Below, piece after piece: positions 7,145-16,529 of a stretch of 64,000 bases of DNA (its first letter is position 1; the number at the start of each line of letters is the position of its first letter). A program made the position numbers and the translations under genes. The stretch is from an uncultured Methylococcaceae bacterium (GTDB taxonomy: Bacteria; Pseudomonadota; Gammaproteobacteria; Methylococcales; Methylococcaceae). The stretch is from the NCBI GenBank assembly GCA_903859815.1, contig CAIOOA010000028.1, positions 1 to 64,000 of the forward strand. The letters are read 5' to 3'. Under the pieces are notes generated by a model. It worked only from the letters and a program-made list of their open reading frames with translations, did no database searches and was not told the DNA's origin.

Positions 7145-9238
7145 ATGCATATGTCCACGATACATCGAAATAATCACCGCAGTTTAGTTTGTGTGGATGC
7201 CCTGCGTTCGTCACCACACAAGCTAAACGGTAACATCATCGCGATGTTAGTTTCAGCACAGTTAGCATTGTTCGCCACATCCCCTGCCTTGGCAGAACCG
7301 GATGAGCGCATTGTCGAAAACCCACCCTTGCTGCAAGGTCGGACAGAAGCGGCACCGGGGTTAAAAATGATGTCCTTGCAAGCACCGGGACCTGGCCCAA
7401 AGATCGGAACCGAAAAACAGTTTGACCTGACCATCAAAAAAACCACCGGCAAACTTTTCAACCCCGCCAACCCAAAAGACCGGCCCTATGACACGGTGTC
7501 GTTGCGCAGCTATGTCGGGACCGATGTAGACCCAAACAGACCCTTTGTCGCACCTAGTATAGAAGTGTCGCCGGGTGATACCGTGCGCATCACCCTGCAT
7601 AACGAATTGGATAAGGACGACAGTTGCACGAGTTGGACAGGGGATGTGAACACGCCACATTGCTTTAACGGAACAAACCTTCATTCCCATGGGCTATGGG
7701 TCAGCCCGACTGGCAATAGCGACAACGTTTTATTGTCGATCAATCCGGGGGTTAATTTCCAATATGAATACAATATTCCCCCCGACCATCCCGCAGGGAC
7801 CTTTTGGTATCATTCGCATCGGCATGGTTCAACCGCTTTGCAAGTGTCCAGCGGCATGGCTGGCGCCATCGTTGTGAAGGGTGATCGTTTGCCGACTGCA
7901 AAAGATAACGGTGACATCGACACATTACTGAAAAACCCGAATGGTTTTCCCATGAAGGATCGGGTTTTAGTCCTGCAACAAATCCAATATTATTGTCAGA
8001 ATACCCAAAACCCTTGGGATTGCAGTGCTCCAAATGCTGTCGGTGTCATTGAGTCATACGACAATTTTGGCCCCGGCACATGGGGAGCTTCAGGCCGTTA
8101 CACCAGCATCAACGGCAGAATATTGCCTACGTTTTCGGCGAAAGCGGGTGAAATTGAACGTTGGCGTTTGATCCATGCGGGTGTGCGCGACACGATCAAT
8201 CTGGAGTTCAGGCGCTTAAAAGCCGGAGCGCCTAGCATCAATAGCTTGAAAGCAGCCGATGCAGACAGCTTCATTGCCACCAATTGCGTGGGTGACCCAA
8301 TCCCTTATCACGTTGTCGCCACGGACGGACTGACTAGGGCTTCAGCTTGGCAAACCACGCTGACAGCCTTTCAACCTGGCTACCGTAACGATGCCTTGGT
8401 GGTCTTCCCGGAAGCAGGCACTTATTGCGTCATCGATAGCGCAGCCCCAGCCTCAGCCACTGTCTCTCAAGCGGCGGAAAGCAGACAATTGCTCGGTGTC
8501 GTCGCCGCCAGCCCCGGTGAGGATGTCAGCAATATCCACGACTACCTGACGCAAAAACTTATCGCCGCCGCTGAGCAAACGATGTCGTCTTCGGTGAAAG
8601 CCAAGGTGGTGGCCGATCTGAAAGATGGGTTGAAATTGACAAGTTTCATACCTCATAACGATGTTATGGACAAAGAAATTACCGGCAAACAGGAATTGAC
8701 CTTCTTCATAGACACTAGTGACTACCATCCCATCAAGTTTGAAGTCAGCAACGATCTAGGAGCAAACTTCACCCCCAAACCATACGAACCCACGCGAATC
8801 GACCGAAGTTTGAAGCTTGGTGGTGTGGATGAATGGACCTTGCAATCGCAATTTGTCAGCCATCCGTTTCACATCCATGTCAACCCATTTCAGATCGTCA
8901 AAATTCTCGACCCCAGCGGTAAAGATGTCAGCTTGCCTACCGCAGTTGACGACTATGCGGGAGGAAACCCAGATCCTCAATATCCTGGATTGAAGAACGT
9001 ATGGAAGGATACGCTTTGGATAAAAAGCTTAATTGGCAATAGTGTTTGGGCAGACAAATGCAAAAAGGACCGTAATGCTTGCCTATACACAATCGTGGTA
9101 CGCACTCGCTATCAACGCTATATCGGCGAATTTGTGCTGCATTGCCATATTCTCGACCATGAAGACCAAGGCATGATGCAGAATGTCAGCATCGATCTGC
9201 CGAATGGTTTGGGTGGAACCGTGTCCAGCCATCATTAG
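7145..9238 (+). CDS. Multicopper oxidase, laccase-like, exported
   Basis: A 697-aa protein with all four copper-binding segments: HSHG (His 180, 182), WYHSHRHG (His 223, 225), HPFHIH (His 573, 576, 578) and HCHILDHEDQGMM (His 666, Cys 667, His 668, His 672, axial Met 677). These form the type 1 site and the trinuclear cluster that reduces O2 to water while oxidising phenols or metals. A hydrophobic stretch ending ATSPALA at about residue 50 looks like a signal peptide, so export is likely. ATG 7145 follows GAGGAG; ATG 7151 is an alternative start. It is the first gene of a same-strand set with tyrosinase, LodA-like and LodB-like genes. Confidence 0.92.
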   Translation: MHMSTIHRNNHRSLVCVDALRSSPHKLNGNIIAMLVSAQLALFATSPALAEPDERIVENPPLLQGRTEAAPGLKMMSLQAPGPGPKIGTEKQFDLTIKKTTGKLFNPANPKDRPYDTVSLRSYVGTDVDPNRPFVAPSIEVSPGDTVRITLHNELDKDDSCTSWTGDVNTPHCFNGTNLHSHGLWVSPTGNSDNVLLSINPGVNFQYEYNIPPDHPAGTFWYHSHRHGSTALQVSSGMAGAIVVKGDRLPTAKDNGDIDTLLKNPNGFPMKDRVLVLQQIQYYCQNTQNPWDCSAPNAVGVIESYDNFGPGTWGASGRYTSINGRILPTFSAKAGEIERWRLIHAGVRDTINLEFRRLKAGAPSINSLKAADADSFIATNCVGDPIPYHVVATDGLTRASAWQTTLTAFQPGYRNDALVVFPEAGTYCVIDSAAPASATVSQAAESRQLLGVVAASPGEDVSNIHDYLTQKLIAAAEQTMSSSVKAKVVADLKDGLKLTSFIPHNDVMDKEITGKQELTFFIDTSDYHPIKFEVSNDLGANFTPKPYEPTRIDRSLKLGGVDEWTLQSQFVSHPFHIHVNPFQIVKILDPSGKDVSLPTAVDDYAGGNPDPQYPGLKNVWKDTLWIKSLIGNSVWADKCKKDRNACLYTIVVRTRYQRYIGEFVLHCHILDHEDQGMMQNVSIDLPNGLGGTVSSHH

Positions 9239-9270
9239 TTTGGCGGTGCATTGCTTCGTTTAAATAGCCT

Positions 9271-9301
9271 AATAAGGGCGGGTTCTGAATCCGCCTTTAT
9301 T
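9271..9301 (+). terminator. Hairpin after the multicopper oxidase gene
   Basis: AATAAGGGCGG (9271-9281) pairs with CCGCCTTTATT (9291-9301) with one G-T pair and a 9-nt loop. The run of U after it is poor, so it may only attenuate and leave part of the transcript to reach the tyrosinase gene 49 bases on. Confidence 0.55.
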
Positions 9302-9349
9302 GGGTAAAAATGATCAAAACACTCACCCCAAACAGAGGAGAGAAGCTAT

Positions 9350-11455
9350 ATGTCATCAAAACATAAGATTAGTACAGGCTATCAGCGGGTTCGGCAAATT
9401 CTGAATGCCGCTGCTGGCGAAAGCAAAGCAGATTATGGCGGAATTGGGCGCTTCTGGGACCAAGGCGTCGATGTCCTCAAAACGGCTACCCTTTACGGTC
9501 ACAGGATGATTGCCCCGGAAACCCCGTCCTCCTGTTGCGGACATCTGCCGGGTGAGGTTTATCATCGTGGCGCGGCTTCTGGGCTAATCCGGGGGTTGAA
9601 AGGTGAAAAGCCTTTCGATGGCGAACAATTGCCACGCTTGCCATGGGATGGCAAGGCCGTTGCCTCTGAGGATATTGAATTTATCTCCGATTGGATAGAC
9701 CGGGGTTTACCAGAGGAAACCCATGAAGAGGTGATCGAAGTCCACCCATTGCAGCGTGAAAAGGATGAACCCATTACCATCACCCAGTGCGGCATGGTTG
9801 AGTTTGGGCTTGCCAGTGACTCGAATCGGAGACCTCCCCGACCCGGCGAACTGAAACAGCGCGTCAATCTGGATTGCATGGGTGAGCGCGAACTGAAAAG
9901 TTTGCGGCGGGTGTTCCGGCAAATCTACGATCTGAATCATTGGCCCGAAGACCGCCGCAGCTTCAACAACCAAGCACTGATCCATCAGAACCATTGCCAG
10001 CACGGTTGGGAACGCTTCTTGACCTGGCATCGTGCCTATCTTTACGAGTTCGAACAAAACCTACAAGATTTCGACCCCAACGTGACTTTGCCTTATTGGG
10101 ATTGGACCATGCCGCAATATCGACCAGAGGAACCGGAAAAAGGCTGGATTATCCCTAAATCATTCCAAGCCTTTCTAAGCCTGGAAGCCTGCGAAGAAAT
10201 GATTGCCAAACTGAACCCAGAACCAAAGCCCCATCAAAAAGCCGCTTTTCTCGATTTGGCAAGGACCAAGCGCTTATTTGTCTCCCAAGGCAAGTTTTTC
10301 CGTTATGTCTATAACACGATTGGCTATACCGATCTGAACCCAAGCCCGGACTGTCAGAACCGTCGGCATATGATTTACGCACTGCTGGAATCAAACCCTT
10401 TGTGGTATCCATTGCGCTACCCCGCCGAATACAAAGCGGGTAAGACCATCAACCAAGAGATTCACTATCACTATCCTTCCGCCAATGATATAGCTCAAAT
10501 ATTGAGCCTGAACAATTTCCGCGACTTTGGCGGCGGTAGCATCTATGATTCGGCTTTTGGATTTTTGGACCAGAACCCGCATAACACCTTGCATATTTGG
10601 ACAGGTGGGGAAAATCCCGACAGCGATAAAGATAGCCGTTATGCCGATGAATGCTTGGTCAGCTTAAAACCTTCCGCACCGGTTGCCCTGCTCGGTGAAA
10701 ACCGCAATAACATGGTGCGCGCAGGCGGGCGCCGTTTTCATACTCGCGAAGACATGTACTCGCAACCCACCTACGGAGACATGTTCAGCAATCTCACCGC
10801 ATCCTATGACCCGGTATTTTGGCCGATTCATGTCAATGTTGACCGACTGTGGTGGGAATGGCAGCAAATCAACCCGAATGGAATGCCGGTCGAACTGGAT
10901 GCCATCCTTTCCCCTTGGAACTATACCCAACGGGATACTTTGAACATTGCCCGCTTTGGCTATGAATATGTGCGAAGCACTTATTTCATGCCGGTTGGAT
11001 TGGAAGCGCCTGTGAGCCGGTTTATTTCCAAGCCCATTCCGATAACGCCACAGGTTCAAGGATTCCGCAAAGCGGAAATCAGGCTGCATTGGGTGCCCCA
11101 ATTGGCTCGTTCTTGTTTTGTCCGTGCCTTCTTAAATCAGCCGGGAGCGGATGCTCATACGGATTGGCGAGGCAACCCTCATTTCGCGGGATATCTGGCA
11201 ATTTTCGGACATGGAGCCTGTTATGGCGGACCCGGCCATTGCGACATTCCCCCGCCTAGGGCTCGCGAGTACGACCATCGGACTCGAAGCCACAATATGC
11301 CGCGCAATCATCGCATTGACGTGACCGATTGCGCCAGAAAACTGCTGGAAACCACCCAAGAGTTGCAAATCACGCTGGTTGTCATCGGCGCAGATTATGA
11401 GGAAGACATTGATCTCCTCAAGCTTGAAGGGGTTTCGCTGAATTTCCTCGACTGA
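9350..11455 (+). CDS. Tyrosinase-family dicopper protein with an extra N-terminal domain
   Basis: A 701-aa protein whose central part has the tyrosinase copper sites. CuA: candidate His 212/215, His 218 and His 227 in [19 protein letters not shown], followed by PYWDWT. CuB: His 411 and 415 in [10 protein letters not shown] and His 494 in [15 protein letters not shown]. Such enzymes hydroxylate phenols or oxidise catechols to quinones. Residues 1-150 are an added domain with an SSCCGH motif and [13 protein letters not shown] then [11 protein letters not shown], resembling c-type cytochrome or planctomycete-type domains but without CxxCH. Residues about 560-701 form a further C-terminal domain. 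No signal peptide is seen. It lies 17 bases before the LodA-like gene. Confidence 0.88.
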   Translation: MSSKHKISTGYQRVRQILNAAAGESKADYGGIGRFWDQGVDVLKTATLYGHRMIAPETPSSCCGHLPGEVYHRGAASGLIRGLKGEKPFDGEQLPRLPWDGKAVASEDIEFISDWIDRGLPEETHEEVIEVHPLQREKDEPITITQCGMVEFGLASDSNRRPPRPGELKQRVNLDCMGERELKSLRRVFRQIYDLNHWPEDRRSFNNQALIHQNHCQHGWERFLTWHRAYLYEFEQNLQDFDPNVTLPYWDWTMPQYRPEEPEKGWIIPKSFQAFLSLEACEEMIAKLNPEPKPHQKAAFLDLARTKRLFVSQGKFFRYVYNTIGYTDLNPSPDCQNRRHMIYALLESNPLWYPLRYPAEYKAGKTINQEIHYHYPSANDIAQILSLNNFRDFGGGSIYDSAFGFLDQNPHNTLHIWTGGENPDSDKDSRYADECLVSLKPSAPVALLGENRNNMVRAGGRRFHTREDMYSQPTYGDMFSNLTASYDPVFWPIHVNVDRLWWEWQQINPNGMPVELDAILSPWNYTQRDTLNIARFGYEYVRSTYFMPVGLEAPVSRFISKPIPITPQVQGFRKAEIRLHWVPQLARSCFVRAFLNQPGADAHTDWRGNPHFAGYLAIFGHGACYGGPGHCDIPPPRAREYDHRTRSHNMPRNHRIDVTDCARKLLETTQELQITLVVIGADYEEDIDLLKLEGVSLNFLD

Positions 11456-11472
11456 TTGCGGGAGACACTCAC

Positions 11473-13740
11473 ATGGCCACTTATAAAATACATCCCGGCA
11501 TAGGCATAGCCCGGCTCGGCAACAGCCCGACCGAATTCTATATTGCCCCAGAAATGCCCGCCAACCTACCCATTGAATGCGATGCCAATGGCAATCCAAT
11601 GCTAACCCCTGACCTGTCTGGCCCGGTGCTGGTCAAAAGCTTCAAAGACGAACAAGGCCGCATCAAACGTCAAGCCGCCCGTTTTCAGGTGTTTGTCTAC
11701 GACTGTGACAACCCTGATGGACGACCACTGAAAATCGGCGATGCTGTCGAGGGGGGTGGCAATCATGGCAAATTGATCGACATTCAGTGGCGGGTTTATC
11801 TCGCCAACAAAAAAGCGTCTTGGTATGAGTTCAATGCGCGCGCTGGTGAACATGGCTATGCTGACAAGCATCCTCGCCGCAACGCCGACATTATTGATCG
11901 TGACCGTTTAATCATCGACCCCGGCCCGCGTAGCGTCAATCTGTCTTCACGGCGCAGAGCCAGTTTTGACCGTTCCGGTGGCGGAACCTATGCCACGACC
12001 TTTCCACCCCTCGGTTTGAAACCCAACGACATCGACACCTTGGGGGATATTCTGACCGACGATGACGGCAGACTCCTAGTTTTGGGTGGGCATGGCAATT
12101 CGGGCAGCGAGAAATCAGGTCCGGGCGAACCTCATATTGGCAGTTATGCCAATAATGATGGTTGGTACGACGATGTGTCAGACGGGCCGGTGATGGCCAG
12201 ACTCGTCATGTACTCTACGCAAGTGGAGCAAACCCGTTACATTGATGTTGAATATCCGGCTTGGGTGGTGGTCGGTTATCCCCGCTTTGTTCCACAAATC
12301 CTCGATATGATCACCATGGACGATCTGGTTTACGATATGTTCCTTCGCGAATTTGCCGACAATACCTGTATTTATGGACGCTTGGACCGTTTCGACCCGC
12401 CCGAGAACATCTCGATTCATAACCAGAATGAACTAAGCCAATGGAAAGCCAGTCGTTTGACGTGGAACAAGGACTACAAGCCATGGTTCTACCGCGATAT
12501 TTGGCCAATTTTATTCCGGCCCAACGAGTTCATTTATCTTAGTGATATATTGGCTCAATCCAACTTTCCGCATGACCAAGAAAAACGGGGTACCTTCAAC
12601 CCCTATTTATTGGGCCAGACACCCAAAGCCAAGGATCAGTTAACGCAGAAAAAAGACTATGACTTGCAACTTGCCAAGAGCCTGTTGGCGGGACGGGAAG
12701 CCCAGCAAGGCGAAGCCCGCATCGAAACCCGAAAATCCCTGCAAGCGAAACAGGATGATGACTTCGACCCTGACCCTTACCGGCCCATGCGCCGCTTCCT
12801 GTTTGACCTATTGCGCCGTAGGGGCGAGGAAAATGATTTCAAGCTAGAAGACAAGATCGGAAGTCGTGTCCACAACTTGCCTTTGATGCCCCTGCTTTGT
12901 GGCGATAACCCATTGAACAACGAAGCCCCGTCAAAATTCCTCAGACTCACCGATTACCAATTGTTCATCCTCAGGCAATGGGCCGAAGGTCATTTCATTA
13001 ACGAAATGGAAGAAGGCTGGATCAATGGCAATACTTATCCTGTCTACTTTCCTTATCCAATCGGGCAACCCAAAACCGGGCGGGCATTGGACCGGGGTGT
13101 GCTGGGCAATGTGCTGGGAGGCGCTTTCTGCCCCGGTGGGGAAATTGGCTGGGTCATGCGCAATCCATCCATTTATTGGGAGCCCTATCGCATCAAGGCA
13201 GACCGCCAGTGGTCAGATTTTCTTCAATCCGCTGCCCAATCTAACAAGCAGCATGGCAGCGCCCTTGATGATTTCACGTTCAGCATGGAAAACCCACTCA
13301 GTCATGACAGTGATTTCAGCACTGGACTCCAACCGGGCGATTTGACCAAATCCATGGCCTTGCCCTGGCAAGCTGATTTTAACGAGTGTACGACCAATCC
13401 GACCAACATCACCTATGCCGATTGGAACGAAATCAACCCTGAAAGCGAAAACGACCAGCGGCTTATCCAAGATGAAAAAACTTGGGACACTTTGTGGTGG
13501 CCCGCCCATAGGCCGCTTCAATCCAATGAACTGACCGGATACGATGCCAAAGGCAACCCCGAAACCAAATGGACCAATTGGAGCAGGGGCATCCAACAAA
13601 CCAATGCGGGTGATTTCAAAATGGTCACTGAATGGTGGAAACTCGGCTTTATCATCCGCAACCCCTACCTTTCTGCCGAAGCCGACCGTACCCCGACTCA
13701 AGGGGCGGACGATAACCGTTATTACAGCATTGATAGCTAA
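11473..13740 (+). CDS. LodA/GoxA-like quinoprotein amino-acid oxidase
   Basis: A 755-aa protein of the LodA family (start IHPGIGIARLGNSP, the family signature). Characterised members oxidise lysine or glycine using a cysteine tryptophylquinone cofactor, releasing H2O2 and ammonia. The cofactor tryptophan segment is present (ALPWQADFNEC, Trp 632), as is TLWWPAHRP. The cysteine side reads LGGAFCPGGEIGW with Cys 553. In relatives as I recall them, the crosslinking Cys precedes the GG, a position that is Val 547 here. A LodB-like maturation flavoprotein overlaps the 3' end, as expected. No signal peptide; LodA itself is exported without one. The substrate cannot be told from sequence. Confidence 0.88.
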   Translation: MATYKIHPGIGIARLGNSPTEFYIAPEMPANLPIECDANGNPMLTPDLSGPVLVKSFKDEQGRIKRQAARFQVFVYDCDNPDGRPLKIGDAVEGGGNHGKLIDIQWRVYLANKKASWYEFNARAGEHGYADKHPRRNADIIDRDRLIIDPGPRSVNLSSRRRASFDRSGGGTYATTFPPLGLKPNDIDTLGDILTDDDGRLLVLGGHGNSGSEKSGPGEPHIGSYANNDGWYDDVSDGPVMARLVMYSTQVEQTRYIDVEYPAWVVVGYPRFVPQILDMITMDDLVYDMFLREFADNTCIYGRLDRFDPPENISIHNQNELSQWKASRLTWNKDYKPWFYRDIWPILFRPNEFIYLSDILAQSNFPHDQEKRGTFNPYLLGQTPKAKDQLTQKKDYDLQLAKSLLAGREAQQGEARIETRKSLQAKQDDDFDPDPYRPMRRFLFDLLRRRGEENDFKLEDKIGSRVHNLPLMPLLCGDNPLNNEAPSKFLRLTDYQLFILRQWAEGHFINEMEEGWINGNTYPVYFPYPIGQPKTGRALDRGVLGNVLGGAFCPGGEIGWVMRNPSIYWEPYRIKADRQWSDFLQSAAQSNKQHGSALDDFTFSMENPLSHDSDFSTGLQPGDLTKSMALPWQADFNECTTNPTNITYADWNEINPESENDQRLIQDEKTWDTLWWPAHRPLQSNELTGYDAKGNPETKWTNWSRGIQQTNAGDFKMVTEWWKLGFIIRNPYLSAEADRTPTQGADDNRYYSIDS

Positions 13741-14830
13741 GGCTTTCGATGTCTTCATAGTCGGCGGTGGGCCGGCGGGTGCTGCGATGGCCATTTCCTT
13801 ACAGGCTGTCGCACCTGATCTGACTGTTTGCATTGCAGACATGGGACGGGACGGGCTATTTCGCGTTGGCGAATCCGTCCCGCCGCTGATTAAACCTTTT
13901 CTTGAACATTTGGGGGTTTGGCAAGCCTTTTTACGGGACAGGCATTGCCAATCCTTTCGCACCGTCAGTGCATGGGGCAGCCCTGAACTCATCAGCAACG
14001 AATTTTTCCTAAACGCCCATAACACGGGATGGCGCTTGGATAGAAACCGCTTTGATGCGATGTTGTTAGAAGAAGCCAAACAGCAAGGCGCTACGATTCT
14101 GAATGCAAAAATAAGCTCTGCCTACCATGATTCAGGACAATGGAGGATTGACTGCGGAGAATCCGCTGTTTATACAGCTCGCTGTGTCGTCGATGCCACC
14201 GGGCGTTCGGCTTTGGTTTCACGGCTGGCCGGCATTAAACCCGTCAACTATGACCGATTGATTGCCAGCACCGTATTTGTTGAAGACAAGGCAAACCCGA
14301 ACGTGACAGGGGCAGATGCGGCCTTGATAGAATCGTTCCAGCAAGGTTGGTGGTATACCGCCGCCACCCCCGGCAACCGGAGAGTCGTCGCATTAATGAC
14401 GGATGCCGATGTTGCCCACCGTTTACGGGCAAATCGATTGGAAGAATGGATGGCTTGCCTTGCCGAAACAACCCATATCAAGGCCGTACTACACAATAGC
14501 CAGCCACTTGGACCACCCCAGCTATGGGCTGCCAGTTCCCGTCTGCTTCAAGGCAAAGGGCCGCAAAGTTTGATAGCAGTCGGTGATGCCTATTCACGCT
14601 TCGACCCCCTGTCATCCCAAGGCATTATCAAAGCCTTGCGCTCTGCTATTTTCGGGTCTTATGCGCTGGCCGATTGGATGTTGCGCTCGGATAGTTCCGG
14701 CTTCTCCCGCTATGAAGCGCTGATGCAACGTGAATTTGCTTCGTATAGAAACACTTTGCGCAACTTCTACTGGGAGGAAATGCGTTGGCCAGATTCCGCA
14801 TTTTGGCAGCGGCGGCATGGGCAGTCATAA
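13730..14830 (+). CDS. LodB-like FAD-dependent oxidoreductase (quinone cofactor maturation)
   Basis: About 366 aa if it starts at TTG 13730, inside the end of the LodA-like gene (11-base overlap). This start puts the Rossmann motif FIVGGGPAGAA at the N terminus, as expected. The frame is open further upstream, but those residues are antisense-like filler from the LodA coding region. A second FAD motif, GDAYSRFDPLSSQG, lies near residue 285. The fold is that of geranylgeranyl reductase/halogenase-type flavoproteins. LodB is required to build the cysteine tryptophylquinone of LodA in Marinomonas, and this gene is expected to serve the preceding protein. Overlap implies coupled translation. Confidence 0.85.
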   Translation: MIAKAFDVFIVGGGPAGAAMAISLQAVAPDLTVCIADMGRDGLFRVGESVPPLIKPFLEHLGVWQAFLRDRHCQSFRTVSAWGSPELISNEFFLNAHNTGWRLDRNRFDAMLLEEAKQQGATILNAKISSAYHDSGQWRIDCGESAVYTARCVVDATGRSALVSRLAGIKPVNYDRLIASTVFVEDKANPNVTGADAALIESFQQGWWYTAATPGNRRVVALMTDADVAHRLRANRLEEWMACLAETTHIKAVLHNSQPLGPPQLWAASSRLLQGKGPQSLIAVGDAYSRFDPLSSQGIIKALRSAIFGSYALADWMLRSDSSGFSRYEALMQREFASYRNTLRNFYWEEMRWPDSAFWQRRHGQS

Positions 14831-14894
14831 CCCAGACCGATTTCGAAAACGCCAATGTCTGATTTTAACCGTTGTGGCAGATGCAATAGGTTCA

Positions 14895-15500
14895 TCATTG
14901 CCTTTTTTCAAAGCTGGCCTGCCATTCGCTAGCACGTTTTTGCGCCTCGGCTATTTGTGCAGTGGTCATGCGATTCTCGGTGTGTTCACGGCTTGCCGAA
15001 GCTTCTGGATGCCCGTTGCTGGCAGCTAAGTTCAACCATTTGTGGGCTTCGACATAGTCTTGCACCACACCCAAACCCTCATCGTACATCATCCCTAAAT
15101 TAAACTGGGCGTTGGCATAACCTTGCTCCGCCGCTTTGCGATACCAAACGACAGCCTTTTTATAGTCTTGTTCAACGCCAAAAGCCTTGTCAAACAAATA
15201 CCCCAAACTGGTTTGCGCCTCGGCATTACCCGCCTCGGCAGCCTTGGCAAACCAAAACAAGGCTTGGCTATAATCCTTTTCCACCCCTAGACCGTTGAAA
15301 AACAGCCCACCCAGTTGTAGTTGGGCTTGAACTAAGCCCTGTTCCGCCGCAGCCCCATACCATTTCGCCGCTTCCATAAAATTACCAACATTAAAGAACT
15401 CAAGCCCTATTCCATAATCTTCTTCGGCGCTTGCCATTGCTTGGCAATTCACAAAACACAGCAGAAATGCCAGCCCAATTTTTTGCAGTGTCTTAACCAT
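14895..15500 (-). CDS. SEL1-repeat protein with signal peptide
   Basis: A 201-aa protein: N-terminal signal peptide (hydrophobic core GLAFLLCFVNCQAMA) followed by about four SEL1 repeats of ~36 residues, each with the A..WY..AAEQG.A.AQ..LG..Y..G.GV pattern. Such solenoid repeats mediate protein contacts, and many exported ones act in envelope assembly or stress. The last ~35 residues are a charged helix. The gene is convergent with the LodB-like gene (64-base gap), so it is not part of that transcript. Partner unknown. Confidence 0.85.
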   Translation of the reverse strand: MVKTLQKIGLAFLLCFVNCQAMASAEEDYGIGLEFFNVGNFMEAAKWYGAAAEQGLVQAQLQLGGLFFNGLGVEKDYSQALFWFAKAAEAGNAEAQTSLGYLFDKAFGVEQDYKKAVVWYRKAAEQGYANAQFNLGMMYDEGLGVVQDYVEAHKWLNLAASNGHPEASASREHTENRMTTAQIAEAQKRASEWQASFEKRQ

Positions 15501-15598
15501 TACAGCACCTGTTCATCATTCATCAGCCAAGCAACAGTTTACCCCACCAAGGCCGATTTGGGGTTGTTTTTTAGCAATGGACAGAAAATGGGAGGGAT

Positions 15599-16438
15599 TT
15601 AAGACGGTAATGTATTGCTGTCTAAGCGGGTCATCACCAACACCCAGATGCCAGCGGCAAAAACCAAACAACTGACACGGTATCCTTTAGCATTGCCAGT
15701 GGCAATTTCCAAACTGGGAAATTGCTCCAAGGTGAGACAATATTGCTCCAAGCCCTTATTCGTCTGAGACATGACTACCGCCCACACATCTGCACCGTAG
15801 GCGAGACTGGTTATGCTATAACCATTACCCCAACCCGCTTCAATTTCATTCTGCGGGAAAGTCGGGGATTTGATCCATTGCTGCAAGGAATAACCACTGC
15901 CTTGCGACAAGACCAATGCCCATTGCCCGTCACCGAAAGCCAAGTTGGTGACTTGGTAACGACTGTCCCAAGCCATGGCAATTTGGTCTACAGGAAAACT
16001 TGGGGTTGTATACCATTGCTGCAAACCATAAGGACTGCCTTGAGACAACAAAACAACCCATTCTTCAAAGGCATAGGACAAACCCGTAATTTCATAACCC
16101 TCAGACCATGTGGCGGCAATATCTTCTTTGGGGAAATATTTTGTCGCAAACCATTTCTGTGCCGAATATCCCTGTACTTTGGATAATCCAAGCACCCATT
16201 GCTGGCATCCCCGCAATAAATAGCTTATGTTAAATCCTTGCTGAACAGCGTTCTCGATTTCATCATGGGGAAACAGATCAGTTAATATATAATAATCATC
16301 AACTGATTCCAGTGATTCAGGTATGTTCGTGGATTCGACTAGAGGTTCTTTTGGTGGCGGCGAAGCACTCAAAAACTTATTACCCAAAAAGACTGCTATA
16401 GAAACAACCAAAACAACCGAAATCAACTCCATATCCAT
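15599..16438 (-). CDS. Membrane-anchored DUF7477-type repeat protein
   Basis: ATG 16438 (MDMELI) starts a single hydrophobic segment (VVLVVSIAVFLG), probably one membrane anchor. Residues from about 70 hold four tandem ~50-residue units with the pattern W.VVLSQG.GY..QQW...P.FP...I...W..GY.IT.LAYG. This resembles DUF7477, better known at the ends of plant and algal kinases, where the units are thought to build a propeller-like fold. The first unit is the most divergent. Context gives no clear function. The unit count and anchor are visible; the family name is from memory. Confidence 0.7.
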   Translation of the reverse strand: MDMELISVVLVVSIAVFLGNKFLSASPPPKEPLVESTNIPESLESVDDYYILTDLFPHDEIENAVQQGFNISYLLRGCQQWVLGLSKVQGYSAQKWFATKYFPKEDIAATWSEGYEITGLSYAFEEWVVLLSQGSPYGLQQWYTTPSFPVDQIAMAWDSRYQVTNLAFGDGQWALVLSQGSGYSLQQWIKSPTFPQNEIEAGWGNGYSITSLAYGADVWAVVMSQTNKGLEQYCLTLEQFPSLEIATGNAKGYRVSCLVFAAGIWVLVMTRLDSNTLPS

Positions 16439-16529
16439 CAACCAATAATCTCTGTATTTTTAAATGTAAAGTATGGCTAAGTGACCAAATACTAGATAAC
16501 GGCTTAGCTTAGCGATTATCTTGGCGTAA

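Noticed and set aside
13544-13729. Upstream extension of the LodB-like frame to ATG 13544
   Set aside because: It lies wholly inside the LodA-like gene, and the Rossmann motif must be near the N terminus; TTG 13730 fits better.
13213-14079. 288-aa minus-strand open frame
   Set aside because: Antisense to the LodA-like and LodB-like genes, both of which have clear motifs.
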